Source: Quercus robur
Taxonomy: Eukaryota; Streptophyta; Magnoliopsida; Fagales; Fagaceae
Reading direction: 5' to 3'
Assembly: GCF_932294415.1 (NCBI RefSeq)
Contig: NC_065535.1
Coordinates: 28,660,782 to 28,724,781, forward strand
DNA length: 64,000 nt
Shown here: positions 22,411-33,610 of the stretch, piece by piece
Position numbering within the stretch: the stretch's first letter is position 1
Layout: every line of letters begins with the position of its first letter
Translations under genes and position numbers: made by a program
Notes under the pieces: model-generated
The model's database searches: none
Told to the model about the DNA's origin: nothing
Seen by the model: the letters and a program-made list of their open reading frames with translations, nothing else

Positions 22411-23092
22411 TGTAGTTGCACGATTTTCCTGGCCCAACTTATGTTGATTAGGCCTTGGCCCAAAGCGCAACCCACAATAAATATTTGTAGAGGATGGGTC
22501 AAAGAACTTAGCCTCAATGAACTTGTTCGGTCTAATGCATGGACAGTATTGTTTGCCAAAAGAAAATAAAAACACCGGAATGGATATTTCTCAAGTATGA
22601 TTTTATTTCTCTTTGTTCCTAATACAGTTCTCCCGTCCCTTCTTTGAGAGACTCCACTACATTATATATTTCTCTTCTTTTCATCTCAACCTTACACCTG
22701 TTGATCATCTAAGCATCCACTTGAGCACCTGTCCCATCAGACGCCCTCATCAGTCCCTTTGTGAGTTGCAGAGGCCAAGGCGGTACTGTTCAGGGGTCTT
22801 TTCCTCATTAATGCGGCCAAGAGGGTGGTTGGGGTGCAATTAATGTGGTGGTAGCCTTCCATGAGATATTTTGGATTTAATTCTTTTTATATGTTGTGAA
22901 GATGAGCTGAAAGGGCTGGGGAAAGTTCCTCGTCTGGGCTTCATGATGTCCGAGGAGGAGTTACTCCTCGGACAGGTTTCCTTGGCGCTATTGGGATTGA
23001 GTACGCTTCATATGAGGCTTCTCTTCGGCCAGGACGCTCCTCGGCTGGGCCTGAGTTTGGAATAGCCCATCATTTTTGGGCCGGGCCCCACA
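22411..23092 (-). repeat. 5' LTR of the Tat retrotransposon (right on the plus strand)
   Basis: 682 bp, TG...CA, ending GGGCCCCACA on the plus strand. A TATAAAAAG-like promoter box reads on the minus strand at about 22883-22891. A (TA)n tract follows the target duplication. Confidence 0.9.
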
Positions 23093-23464
23093 ACTATATA
23101 TATATATATATATATATGAAAGTGAAAAAGCCAGCAAGACCATGGCTGTGTCGGCTAGGTGAGAGTTACAAGAAAGTGATTTTCATTTTTATGTTTAAGA
23201 GGAGAAATGAAATATAAGAAACAAGCGGGTGGATTGAAAATTGAAATTGAGGTGGGCCCGAAAACTTTTGAATCTGGTCAAGAACTATTGAAAGCAACTA
23301 GCTAACGAGAACGTTAACGGGAAGACCAGCATTTAGCTATTGTTGATGAGTTGGAACATTTAAATGATGTCATAATTTTTATCTTACATGTTTTGTTCTT
23401 ATTGGCTGGGACTACAAGGTCAGCAAGGTGACCTTGTAGTCCGGGACTAGGTAAGAATTTCCCC
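23093..23464. other. Right arm of the 18.8-kb composite element
   Basis: Starts with ACTAT and a TA microsatellite and ends in the terminal inverted repeat (23405-23464). Within the repeat, GGACTACAAGGTCA and TGACCTTGTAGTCC form a perfect 14-bp stem around GCAAGG. No coding sequence. Confidence 0.6.
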
Positions 23465-23931
23465 TCTCTTACAACACCTCTGTTTTTCACTCCTTTCTTT
23501 TACGTACTTTTTTTTTTTTTTTTTTCCTTTTACCTCTTCGCTGCTCATCAGAACCAAGCAAGTCAGCTCAGCTCCAACCATTCACTTCAATCTTCATCCA
23601 CATTTTCTATTCTATAAATTCTCTCATCCTCTGATGCACCACACCAGACCAAGTGAAGTGCTCTCTTTCTGCCAAGAACTCTCCCATTTTTTAACCTTGA
23701 CACTACTTCCTCCCCTTTCACTCAAATAGTCAAATACAATCAAAATAATACTCCGCTCCTCTGATTCTCTTCTAGATCCATAACCAAAAGCCCCTTTTCT
23801 GATTTCCTCTTCTCTAAGTCTAACCTCTCTTTTCTCTTTCTAGGCTTAGCCAAATGGGCTCTAAATCGGCCTCATCAAAGAAAACCCACCATTCCAGTCT
23901 TATCAAGAATAAGAGAGGAGATTCCAAAAAA

Positions 23932-23972
<41 letters not shown>

Positions 23973-24135
23973 CACAAGGATTTTCACAAAATTCAATTTG
24001 TTGGGAAGGGTGGACTCGGCAAAAGTTAAAAAAAAAATAATAATAATAATTTGGCATTTCATTTTTCATAGGTTTATTTTTAAGACAAAGTTTAGCTATA
24101 AAACTATTAAATTTCATATTCAATAAAATAAACAT
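23465..24135 (+). other. Gene-5'-end-like segment with GA microsatellite
   Basis: A TCTATAAATT TATA-like box near 23610, a pyrimidine-rich leader, and an ATG at 23854 starting MGSKSASSKKTHHSSLIKNK, which runs into (GA)n at 23935-23970 translating as repeated Arg-Glu. The frame ends without similarity to a protein I know. It may be the broken 5' end of a gene whose promoter was separated from upstream DNA by the composite element. Low confidence. Confidence 0.25.
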
Positions 24136-24450
24136 TATTACATATTTTGAAAATGTAACTGTTAAATTGCATATTCTTTACGCTCTAAATAAATGTGTCA
24201 AATTTTATGTGAATTAGATATTATTTACTATATGATCTATAAACTTATATTTTATACATAATTTTAAATTACAAAAACTTGCAATTTAAACAATTTATTG
24301 TTGACATAGCTATTGATCTTTAATTTTCTAGAAATTTTGCAAGCATTAAGAATATAAAAAAATGATGTAATCCAATAATAGACTTGTCAAAATTTACATC
24401 TAATAAAAATATATTGAGTAAAGTTGTAGTTTTAAGTTATAACTAATTTT
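24095..24450 (+). repeat. AT-rich dispersed repeat, copy 1
   Basis: Same-strand similarity of about two thirds over 330 bp to 43060-43390, sharing blocks such as TAAATTACAAAAACTT, ATGACTATT-like and GAAATTTTG(C/T)A(A/G)GCAT. No coding capacity. Probably two old copies of one non-autonomous element; its borders were not defined. Confidence 0.5.
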
Positions 24451-26574
24451 GTAGTTAAATTTTGTCATTATTTCTATATGAATTTTTTTTAATGATTTGT
24501 ATGAAGCCAATTTGACGTAAACTTTCATGTAGCTTAGTTTCAGGGGAAAGTTCGCTGATGTTTAGTTATTACTTATTAGTGAAAGGCCAATATTTTAAAT
24601 TGATTGTGTTCTTTTAAACCTCAAATCGTTTAAAAAATGGGTTTTTTTTTTTTTTTTTTTTTTTGTGTATTTTAGCTGAAAATTCTTCAGATATTGGTGA
24701 AAGATGGGCTACTTTCGTTCAATTCATTGTTGGAAATTTTTTTGACAAGACATTATTAGAAACTTGAAATCGTTTACAAGTTTTGATTTTTTTTTTTTTT
24801 TTGGGTGTAAATATGGTTGAAAACTCTCCACTTTATTCCTATGTTGTGTGTTTGAATTATATAAAAATGTTTTGTGATTGAAAAATCGATTTTTTAATCA
24901 TTAAAAATAACCACAGAATCACTCACACACTCTAAGACAATGGACAATGGATGAGGTAGAGGCATTAAAAGAAGAGTTTCATGACCTATGAAACATGTTT
25001 AAATTCTAAAACTTCTTGTTTATTAAGTCTTATTAAATGTCTTATGTATTCAAACATAATTTAATCTATTGTCTTTATGTCATTTTCTTTTCTAGTTATA
25101 AATCAACAAGCAACATGAAGTGCAACAACAAATTCCAACTCAAGCAAGAGTTCTAAACATCCATTAGTTAGTATTGATTGACTTGGTAAGTTACTGCCCT
25201 TAGCCCCTTACTATTATTAATTTACTATCCTTATTATTTGGTCTTGTACTTGGTACTAATATTTTTTTGTCTATGGTAGGTGGAAGGTCATTCATTTTGT
25301 AAAGAAGGGAGTCTTTTGAAAACCTTTTGGAAGCTTTTTGGATATTGCTTTTATAAGTGTACTAAACTCTTTCTCCTCGAAGTACTAAACTCTTAATGCT
25401 TATAGAAAAAAAAAAAAAAAAAAAAAAATCTTAATCCATAAGTTTTCTTTTTTATAAGTTATATAGAGTTATTAACAATAGAGTAGTTGTCATTCAATGC
25501 GTTGAAAAGGCTATTTTTTATAAATACCTATGGTATTTATAATTGTAACTAATTATATTGCTAGATCACAAGTGGTAAAAATAGTTTTTTTTTTTTTGTT
25601 TTGTGTTTTGATTGTTGAGTTGTGTTATTTTGTTCAGGTTTTACAATCTATTTTGTGGTTTTTTTTTTTTTTTTTTTGGTAGTTAATATGTGAGAATGAT
25701 TATTTTTGAATTGATATGTCCAGGACCCGGAAGCCCAAAAAATGTAAAAGTAGTCTTGTTTAGTTCTTAACATAATTTTAGCAAGAAGGCCAATTTTAAA
25801 ATAAATTATGTAAAAGAGGCCCAATTTCATATGCATAGGAGATTCAAAAAATCTGTAATACAAGTAATTTATAAAACTTCCAAACCCTTTAATCTGGGCT
25901 AAAAATGCCCAAAAAAAGAAAAGAAAAAGAATTTACAAAAATTTCAATAAAGTACAAAAAATTGGCTCAACTTGTGGTCCAAGCCGACAAAACCGACAAT
26001 TCCGACCCGCCTAACGGACAACCCGAAACATTGAGTCTAACACAAGTGTTCGGTTTAGGCCCAAACCCAATCTGCGGACAGCTTTAATGGTAACTTTTCT
26101 TCTTCTTTCTTGCGAAGTTTCTGATTCAAATTAGTAGAAGTTTCCGATATTATAGATGCTCTTATCACCTCATCTTCACATACTTCATTTTTCGATCAGA
26201 GAACTCATTGCGCTGTTTGGGTTTTCAGGTCCGGTTGGTGGGAGAGGGAATAAATACTCTGTACATATAACAAAGCTCTGTCTGAACCACATTCACAAAC
26301 ACAAAGAAAGCATGAAGAAGAAAGCTAAACTATGCATTTAAAGATCTCAATGCGTTTGTGTGAGTGGCGGATTTGATATTTGAATTTGAAATCAAATCCG
26401 TTTTACATTGGGTTTCAATTCAAGTCAGTGGTCAACACATTGATCGGTTTGTGATTGTAAGTTTGTAACATCTCTGAACACTACATAAACATCTCAATGC
26501 TCTTGGGGATTGAGAACCTGCTCTTGGTGTGGAGAGACTCACTCTGATAGAGCACTATCCCACATTCCCACCAC
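24451..26574. other. AT-rich intergenic DNA, nothing recognised
   Basis: Long T and A tracts (near 24640-24664, 25409-25428, 25660-25678) and short chance frames only. A slightly GC-richer patch at 25975-26090 has a 60-codon frame without similarity that I can name. Confidence 0.5.
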
Positions 26575-27622
26575 TTTTGCGTGTAATTCTCCCAGCTATT
26601 GTATTTGCCCCTTCGTAATTAATGATACTCTTTTAGTCTTTATGGGTTCAGGTTAGTGTCAAAGCTTAAAAATAAAACAGAAAATAAAGAAGAAAAAACA
26701 AGAAGATGTAATAAGAGCATTTGAACCAGACAAAATAGAAAATGATATAATTTTACCCAGTTAATTTTCAAAATCACCTACATCATTCAAATTAAAAATA
26801 TGTATATTCATTTTTTATTCTTTATTATTGATGATGAAGTTAGAGAGTGGATGATGATTGTGTTTTTTTTTTTTTTTTAGATAGATAGAATTCTAATATA
26901 GTATAATCTAAGTGTATATGTGTATAAAGTTTATTTTTAGAGACTTGAACTCCAGCCATTATCCCCACACCCTGCAAACACTTATACTTGTGAAGTAGTG
27001 ACCATCGCGCAAAAAGTACGCGGTGGTAGAGTGGATGATTGTTGAGTGTGAAGAAAGTGAAAAATTTTAAAAAGCCAAGAAAAATTGATATTTTAATAAA
27101 ATGTAATGTAAAATAGATAATCTAATATTGCGTGTTTTGAAAAATAAGTACGTAAAATAAAAAACGTAAAATCTTATGCTAAAATCAACAAAAAATTTTA
27201 GTGCGTGCTAATGTAAATACTTTTATAAAGGCTACACACTTCAGTGAAATAAGCTCCAGCTGTATAGTCTATAGAAGGGATATGCAATCAAAAAACAATA
27301 TGCTAGACATGAAATTTTTTTTGGTGATTTTATATTTTTATATATATAAAAAGGTGAAATGGGGGATTGGGTACTTGGGTAAAAGGTTTTTAATAATTTT
27401 TATTATGAACCCTTTTTTTTTTTTTATGAATAATAGATGATAAAAATTAGTTATTAGAAATTAACTTTTTAATGATCCAAAATAGGTGGTGGAAATTTTT
27501 TATAAAAATGATTAAAATTAGAAATTGATGGACAGTGATTCCAAAAGATAAAAAACTGCAAAAAAAAAAAAAAAAAAAAAAATCCACGTAGTTATGACAG
27601 TTTCATTTCTAATTAAGTTGAA
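26575..27622 (+). repeat. Dispersed repeat copy B (contains the empty site of the solo LTR)
   Basis: Aligns in the same orientation with 560-893 plus 3003-3145. It carries about 580 bp more than copy A (26690-27270), which includes a SINE. The uninterrupted AACTTTTTAATGATCC at 27464-27479 corresponds to the solo-LTR insertion point in copy A. Confidence 0.75.
26863..27027 (-). mobile_element. tRNA-derived SINE
   Basis: On the minus strand: GCGATGGTCACTACTTCAC (A-box side), then GAGTTCAAGTCTC, a good pol III B box. The tail is the T tract (A on the minus strand) at 26863-26878. The target duplication AGAGTGGATGAT, followed by a similar GATTGT/TGTTGA, lies at 26844-26862 and 27028-27045. Confidence 0.65.
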
Positions 27623-27648
27623 AGATATGAACATTGTAAAATATGAGT

Positions 27649-27805
27649 AATTATTAGGTATTCTCGGAGTACAGAGAATTGTGCTCCTTACTCTTACATT
27701 CATAATTTCATAGTGAGGTTTATTCATTAAATTCATAGTAGAGTCCACTATGAACATGAGATGAGGGAGCACAATTTCTCTGTACTCCGGGAGTACCTAA
27801 GAATT
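27649..27805. mobile_element. 157-bp MITE with ~45-bp inverted ends
   Basis: The left end (TTAGGTATTCTCGGAGTACA, then GAGAATTGTGCTCC) is inverted at the right (GGAGCACAATTTCTC, then TGTACTCCGGGAGTACC). There is no coding sequence. Superfamily not assigned; the target duplication may be AATT, which is uncertain because it overlaps the ends. Confidence 0.65.
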
Positions 27806-27892
27806 TTCTATAAAATATGACTATCTGAAAATATTATCGAAAAAAAAGATTGGGAAATATGATCATTGGAAGGTAGATTGACATTGGTCTTA

Positions 27893-30305
27893 TCTATATA
27901 TATATATAAAACCGAAACTTTTGAAGTTCCCACAATTTTCCACGTCAGCATTAATTAATTAAATAATAATTAAATATTTTAATTAATTAATATAATAATT
28001 ACAATATTTTAATTAATTAAATAATAATTACAAAATACAATAATTATTTAGCATTCCCCCACCAAATATTTTATTTTTATTTTATTTTTATTTTGTTAAT
28101 CTCTGCCCACTCACTAGAGTTTCTGTACTGCTGTTTATCTCTGGGAGTTGTGGATTTCTTTCATTGTAACTTTGGATGGTTCTTGCTTCATTTTGAACGA
28201 AATTTCTTAATGAAAAGTTATCTGTCTCATATATGTGACTTCCAACTTTTTTTTTAGTCTAAGTTTTATATCAAGGTTAGCAATCTGACACTGACCCAAA
28301 AAACAAATGAAGTAAATATGACTCTAGGCTTACTTTGTCTTGAAGATTTTCTGTTTTTTTTTTTTTTTTAAGTGTATACGATATATGCTTACATTAATGA
28401 TTTTTTTTTTTCCATATAGCAGGTAATTTGTTTGTGTATTTTGAAGACATTTTAATGGGTAATATAATATTATTGTCTTGGTTTGTGTCAAATTGTAATT
28501 TATAGGTCTTAATTTTATGTTTTCAGTTAGGCTGTAGCTGTTGCTTTGCAAATAGCTTTTGTTTGCAGCATATATTTTTTGAAATATATATATATATTTT
28601 TAGGATTTGAACTTTCTACCAAGAAGACATATGCTAGGCACATGGAACTTTTCTTCCTTCTAATTTCAATTGGGTATTTGTTCTTGTGCTCCTTATTTTG
28701 AATTATGGCAGGGCAATTGATGTTTGTCTGGATTTTTGCTACCTAGAATGTTACTTTTATGTTACTTTTGTTGCTCTTATTACTGCAAGGCTGAATAGAG
28801 TCTTCCTTGATTGCCTATACAAACATAGATGATTTTGAAAGAATTGGAAACGACATTTATTTTTTGGCTTTGGAATATATTTTTGACTGCAGGAAAAATG
28901 TCATATCTCAATTGGGAGAGGTTGAAGAAGAATAGGGTCAAAGCCGAAGTTCGACATGGAGAGATTATCTCTTTTGGTAAGAATATCATTCCATATTTTT
29001 ATATATGATAAATGTTACTGATGTGTTAGATATTTACTTTAAAAAAAAAAAAAAAAAAAAAGGCTTGGGGAGAGGTGGGTTAGGCTGATTTCAAGACTCA
29101 AACTTGGAACACATTGCTTGAGGCAGACATAACTTGCCATTACAATGTCTTTTATTTTAATTCTCTATAATATGTAGGATTGGTCTTTGATTCTGTAGGT
29201 TCCTTGAACAAATTGAATTTGAGGAATTGTTACCCTTAAAACATATATTCTAATGCTTTCAAGTGATCATGTTTTAATAAGAAAAGAATGTATATTCTTG
29301 ATTATGTGTTATTCAGTTTAATGGTATTTTGTTGTATATTTGCTTCTCATAGTGCTTATTAAAAGTGGCTGTATTGGATATTGCATGATAGTGGTAATGT
29401 TTTTTTAGAGACTTTTAATTATTGATTTTGTCCTTTTCAATGTTGGGCTTTTCTGGGTTTTGCAAACGTCTTGATTTGAATTATATGGAGTAGCAAGTAT
29501 GGTTAAGTTGTATATAGGTAAATCATTCCAAATTTTTGCAACATTCCCTATTATAATGTTTTGAAGATAAAATGTTAAGGATAGTCTTTTTAAAAAAAAA
29601 AAAAAAAAATATTATGTAGAGGGTTGTAATATTATGTATATTAAGCAAGTTTAGGGGTGGTATTGTCAAATTTACATCTTGAGAACTTTGAAATCTTTGT
29701 GAACATATAATTTTTTTGTTCTGCCTCCTACCCATGGCTGTGGCATGTTCCTTTTGATTTTAGGGTAAGGGTTCTACAGATTTCTTAGAGTAATGCAGGA
29801 TGGAGGTTGTCTAATATTAGCTTTTGAGTAAAATTTGATGGCCAAAATTGCACCATTTAGCTTTTGAGCAATTTTGCCATTGTTAGTTGCAACATATAGC
29901 TTTTTAAGTGAATATGTGTAAATTTGTTCAAATGTTAATTTTTATGCTTTACAGAGCTTGGAGGAGTACTTAAATTTGATTCTAGATGATGCTAGAAAAG
30001 TCAACATCAAGAGGAAGAGAAAAAAACTTTACATGGGTTCATTTTCTCATTTTCCTTTACTTTTAATCTCTTAAATGTGCATACTCTGAATGTGGTACAT
30101 CTATTTTGTTATGGGTCAATTACATAAATAAAAAAAAAAAAAAAAAATGTAAAGGGTAGATTCTTCTTAAGAGATGCAACACAACAACCACCTCATTGTA
30201 TGTAAGAGATTCTTCTACCATGATCTTGATTTTTTTTTTTTTTTTTTTTTCATATTGGGGAAGTTATCAATGGCTTTCCCGTGCATCGCACGGGTTAGCG
30301 ACTAG
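27893..30305 (+). mobile_element. Non-autonomous Helitron with gene fragments
   Basis: The 5' end TCTATATATATATATAAAAC, then CGAAACTTTTGAAGTTCCC, is the common plant Helitron start. The 3' end has the hairpin CCCGTGCATCGCACGGG, then TTAGCGACTAG. The host bases are A on the left (27892) and T on the right (30306), the known AT target, with no target duplication. There is no Rep/helicase. The interior contains exon-like pieces with splice sites: 28893-28976 (unidentified) and 29955-30036 (Sm-E-like). Long A/T tracts interrupt it. Confidence 0.85.
29955..30036 (+). pseudogene. Captured exon resembling snRNP Sm-E protein
   Basis: After a GCTTTACAG acceptor the frame reads SLEEYLNLILDDARKVNIKR followed by KRKKLYMG. 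Spliceosomal Sm-E proteins have (G)FDEYMNLVLDDAEEVN(V/I)KKKTRKPLG at the corresponding place: the EY-NL-LD-A--V-IK spacing is kept. The exon ends near a GG|GT that would fit the donor. The rest of the Sm-E gene is not seen in the element, so this is a fragment inside the Helitron. About half the residues agree over 28 positions, so the call is plausible rather than certain. Confidence 0.5.
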
Positions 30306-31713
30306 TTTAAACTAAAAATGGATAATCATTGAGAAATATGACCATTAAAATAAAGGCTTTTGGAAAATTTAAAAATATTACCATGGGGAGATTTAAAAAT
30401 ATAGTCGTTAAGATGAATAAAGAAATAATGAAAAAATAATATTTAAATGTAATAGAGAATTTGTTCGAAAGTATATATGAAAAAATAGGTACGTAAAAGA
30501 TAAATTTAATTGTTTATTTTTCATACAGTACAAAAATTTTGAGAGGTTGCTGGAAATAATAATCTCATGTTTGAACTGAATTTATTGGCCCAACATAAAC
30601 CCAAAGTCTGATTACTTTTAAGATGCTAGCTTATCTAAAACAATGCCACAAGAGCTAGACGAGGATTTCATACTTGCGCTATATTTATTTCGTACCAAAT
30701 TCTAAACTATCCAACATAGAAAAAGCATTTTTGAGCCCCACTTGTCCACCACTCAATAGCATAGTAGAGAAATATTTGATTGTTTGTAGAAACTCTCGAT
30801 GAACTTCACTCTTTGCAAAAGCCATGGAATTTTAATGCTAAAAGCACTTCTCACTCACTCAAGATAATGACCTTCATAGGAATTCCATACCAACAATGAT
30901 CAACCAAGCAACAAAGACACATCTCCTCTTGGAATTCGAGGAAATCCATAGAGGACTCAAAGGGAGTTGTGTGTAGGAGTGCAAGTTGGGATCTGAATAA
31001 TATTCTTCAGTTTTGTATTTGCAGAATATTCCCAGCATTAAGTTTTCTTCACCATCATGATGTTGTTTAATGACACGCAAAAAAAAGAAAGAATGATTAT
31101 CATGTGTCCTTAGATTAGGTTTCAAATATTTTTAAACGATAATCATAAAAACTTGATTCAATTGATGCACATAAAATGGAAAAATTGGATCCTTTGTGAA
31201 CCTAACATGCTTATGAACTAAATTCAATTTTCTTATTTTCTTATACATTTTTTTTTTATAAGGAAACATATTTTCTTATACATTTAAGGTATGACATTCT
31301 TGGAATGCTATGTTGTGCTTATTGCATGACATGTGCAATGACCAATAACCAATTCCTAACACCGACTTAGACAAGTAGAATGAGTACCAAATATCTTCCT
31401 ATTTTTTTTAACTTAGTCTCCATCTTAAATCAATGATTCTAGACTAAGCCTTTTTTCAATGTAAATTTAACATTTTAAGAATTATATAGGAATCAAAGTT
31501 ATCTACATTTTCTTAGATCATAACTAAGAAACAAAGTCTTGTAATTTCTATTTCCCATTCTATTACAATGTAATTACAAATTTTCCAATTAAATGAATAT
31601 GTGTTTCATGTTTTTTTTTTCTTTTCTATTGTACAAGTGGCAACTTCTATTGTAAAACACTTGAACTAGAAGGCAACCAAATGATTATATTGATCAATGT
31701 AGTATGAACAATG
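30306..31713. other. AT-rich intergenic DNA, nothing recognised
   Basis: The Helitron's two flanks (GAAATATGATCATTGGA on the left, GAAATATGACCATTAAAA on the right) resemble each other, suggesting that it inserted within a short local repeat. Frames near 30874-31125 show no similarity that I recognise. Confidence 0.4.
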
Positions 31714-31728
31714 TATCTTTTTCAAGGA

Positions 31729-31829
31729 CACACACACACACAAAGTAAGTCTTAAACCCACGACCTCACTCTCCACCCAGTACTTATAACAGAAGGACGG
31801 AGGTGTCAATTGATCTAGAACTTATGGGC
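31729..31829 (-). mobile_element. tRNA-derived SINE
   Basis: Minus strand: TAGATCAATTGACACCT (A-box side) and GTGGGTTTAAGACTTAC (B-box side), ending in a (GT)n tail. Target duplication TATCTTTTTCAAGGA (31714-31728) and TATCTTTCCCAAGGA (31830-31844), 13 of 15 matching. Confidence 0.65.
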
Positions 31830-31938
31830 TATCTTTCCCAAGGATAATTAAAATTAAAAAACGTCACTTAAAGACTAATGCAACCACACAGTTGGAAGTA
31901 TTTTGGAAAACTAAGATATATCACATAAGAAACTATAC

Positions 31939-32060
31939 CTACAAGTTTTGTCCCCATTGATCTTTTAAATTGCACAGCAACGTCCTCAAGGAGACACTCA
32001 CTTTGTAGCCCACTAATGAGCTGTATACTCCCTTCTGGGTCAAAAATAAACTGATCCAAA
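31939..32060 (-). pseudogene. Orphan exon-like coding segment, unidentified
   Basis: The minus-strand frame NYLDQFIFDPEGSIQLISGL, continuing SECLLEDVAVQFKRSMGTKL, has the residue balance of real protein, unlike its AT-rich surroundings. It ends at a GTATAG donor-like site after LVG. A possible acceptor (GGATCAG) lies before FIFDP. I cannot name the family, and no neighbouring exon is convincing, so it may be a relic or captured exon. Confidence 0.35.
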
Positions 32061-32661
32061 TAATTAGAATGCGTGGATCTTGACAGAGAGAGGTGTTATA
32101 AAACATAGCCTCCTAGTTTTTCCTCAGTCCAGTCTTATTCTCTCTCTTTGTCCATTCACGGATAATAGAATTGGTTCAAACATATGAATATCAACTGCAT
32201 ATTATCATTCATTAGCAAAGGATGGCTCACAAGCAAAGATTAGTTGTATTCGAAATGTTTCTGAATGGGCACAAGGAATGATATGAATATGTTCGGATCT
32301 AGAAAATGAAAGTAAAGGAACATCATTAAATTGTTTAATAAACAAGCTTCCCTTTGTATTATTTTTGTTTAATAAACGAAGACGTATGCTCCTTTGGAAC
32401 AAAAATGATGATTTATGAATCTCTTCTTTTAAATTGCATAAACCAAGAGCAATAGAAAATTAGATATTATTTTCCCTTTTTTTTTTATTCAAGAATTCTG
32501 CGAGAGCCAGAGCACTTGTTAAGTCTACAAAGGAATTTCCATGCAATTCAATGGAGAGAAGAAAGGAGAAGGAAAAGAAGTAACCAGTTGTAGAACTGTG
32601 GAAGTCATTCCCCAAAAGCATTTAAAATCAGCCTTGACCAAGTTTAAGACATGTGATTAAA
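32061..32661. other. No recognised gene
   Basis: A 65-codon minus-strand frame at 32205-32402 (with FIKQFNDVPLLSFSRSEHIH) has a plausible protein composition but no similarity that I can name. It might belong with the orphan exon just below it. Confidence 0.3.
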
Positions 32662-32863
32662 GGTCTGTTTGAATACCGTTTATTTTTAAAAACTGAAAAC
32701 ACTGTAACAAAATAATTTTTAAATGTGTGAATAGTACCGTGGGATCTAGTTTTAAAGTTAGATTTATATTTTGCCATACTTATGAGTCCCGTGAACAGTG
32801 CATGAGATCCAGCCAAAAAACGCAGACGCCAGCACAAACGCAAACACGTTGCTATCCAAACTA
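32662..32863. mobile_element. Short MITE of the GTTTG(G/A)AT family
   Basis: Starts GGTCTGTTTGAATACCG, with TTTTTAAAAACTGAAAACAC and GTGTGAATAGTACCGTGGG, then GTGAACAGTGCATGAGATC, ending TATCCAAAC. It matches parts of the larger element at 56303-56817. I remember these as very common in oak and chestnut genomes. Confidence 0.55.
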
Positions 32864-33610
32864 ATACTAAGAGTTTGATAATAGGCACATATAGAAGTCA
32901 ATTTGCAGCTAAGCAATAAATAAATAAATAATGAATAATTGATCATAATGCTCAATATTTAAACTACAAAGTAAAAGCAACCTAACAACTAACCAATTAA
33001 CCAGTCAAAATTTCATAAAATTGGTTCTTAATGATGGCAGAGAAACTTAAGAGCGTGTATCAAATTGAAAGACTGCCAACGTCATTAAACCTATACTTTC
33101 CAGGGAAGTCAGTATTAAGAAACCACCCCTCAACTAATCTAGGCATCCAAGGGAGTTCTTACAATGATAAACTGGGATTACAAATTACATTATTGCTAAC
33201 CAGGAAATGATAATGAACTAAGGTGTATCAGCACCAACATATTAGCTATGGTAGTCCATGAAATTATCCTACTAAAACTCAAAAACAACAGGAACAGCAG
33301 GATCAAGCAAAAAAAAAAAAAAATGTAACATGTATATGATAGTCAAATTTAACAAGCCTTTTTGATTACTAGAGAGCTTCCACCATCTCTAATCCATGCT
33401 TCTTTAAAATGAAATGGTTTAGACCCCCACTTGCAGATATGAAGTGAGAATTGAATGATTGGTCCTAATGCATAACATTTGTAAATAAAAAGTAAAAGCA
33501 GATCAACAACTAACCAAATAACCAATCAAAATTTCATAAACTTGGTTCTTAAAGATGGCAGAGGGCATACATTAAATTAATGGGCTGCCAAGATCATTAA
33601 GCCTAAACTT

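Larger units (their letters stand above)
12628..23092 (-). mobile_element. Tat-lineage Ty3/gypsy LTR retrotransposon, nearly whole
   Basis: Two 682-bp LTRs (12628-13309 and 22411-23092) enclose gag, protease, reverse transcriptase, two RNase H regions, integrase and an antisense extra ORF. The 5-bp target duplication ACTAT lies at 12623-12627 and 23093-23097. Coding order shows a minus-strand element. I counted about 5 differences between the LTRs, roughly 0.7%, so the insertion is young: hundreds of thousands to a few million years depending on the rate used for a long-lived tree. It looks nearly whole, with perhaps one or two breaks. It sits in the leader of the DUF7787-like fragment. Confidence 0.9.
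4621..23464. mobile_element. 18.8-kb composite terminal-inverted-repeat element (MULE-like), heavily invaded
   Basis: The left end (from GGGGAAATTCTTACC) and the reverse complement of the right end agree at about 58 of the first 60 bases, then diverge gradually over another 100. The flanks are TCTCTTAC at 4613-4620 and 23465-23472, an 8-bp direct repeat (9 bp if a C is shared with the terminus). Subtracting the nested hAT, the solo LTR and the full retrotransposon leaves about 5 kb of original element with a LINE stub, part of a DUF7787-like host gene and exon/intron-like DNA. No transposase is seen, so it is non-autonomous. I favour a gene-fragment-carrying MULE; hAT is possible from the 8-bp duplication, but the G-rich ends argue against it. 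Confidence 0.7.

Noticed and set aside
23405-23464. Helitron 3' end (hairpin followed by CTAG) at the right end of the composite element
   Set aside because: Conserved sequence continues past CTAG to AATTTCCCC in both copies, the next base is not T, and the same sequence is inverted at 4621 with a target duplication, which Helitrons do not make.
23820-24135. Opposing frames over the GA microsatellite near 23940 as a gene
   Set aside because: The Arg-Glu and Ser-Leu runs come from (GA)n; only the short MGSKSASSKK start might be real, and it is listed as a low-confidence segment.
560-27622. Direct repeats 560-3145 and 26575-27622 as LTRs of one giant 27-kb element
   Set aside because: They lack TG...CA termini and matching flanking duplications, no primer-binding site follows, and copy B carries about 600 bp that copy A lacks. 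They are better read as dispersed repeat copies.
28893-28976. Second Helitron exon as part of Sm-E
   Set aside because: Its translation (MSYLNWERLKKNRVKAEVRH) does not match any part of Sm-E that I know, so it is left unidentified.
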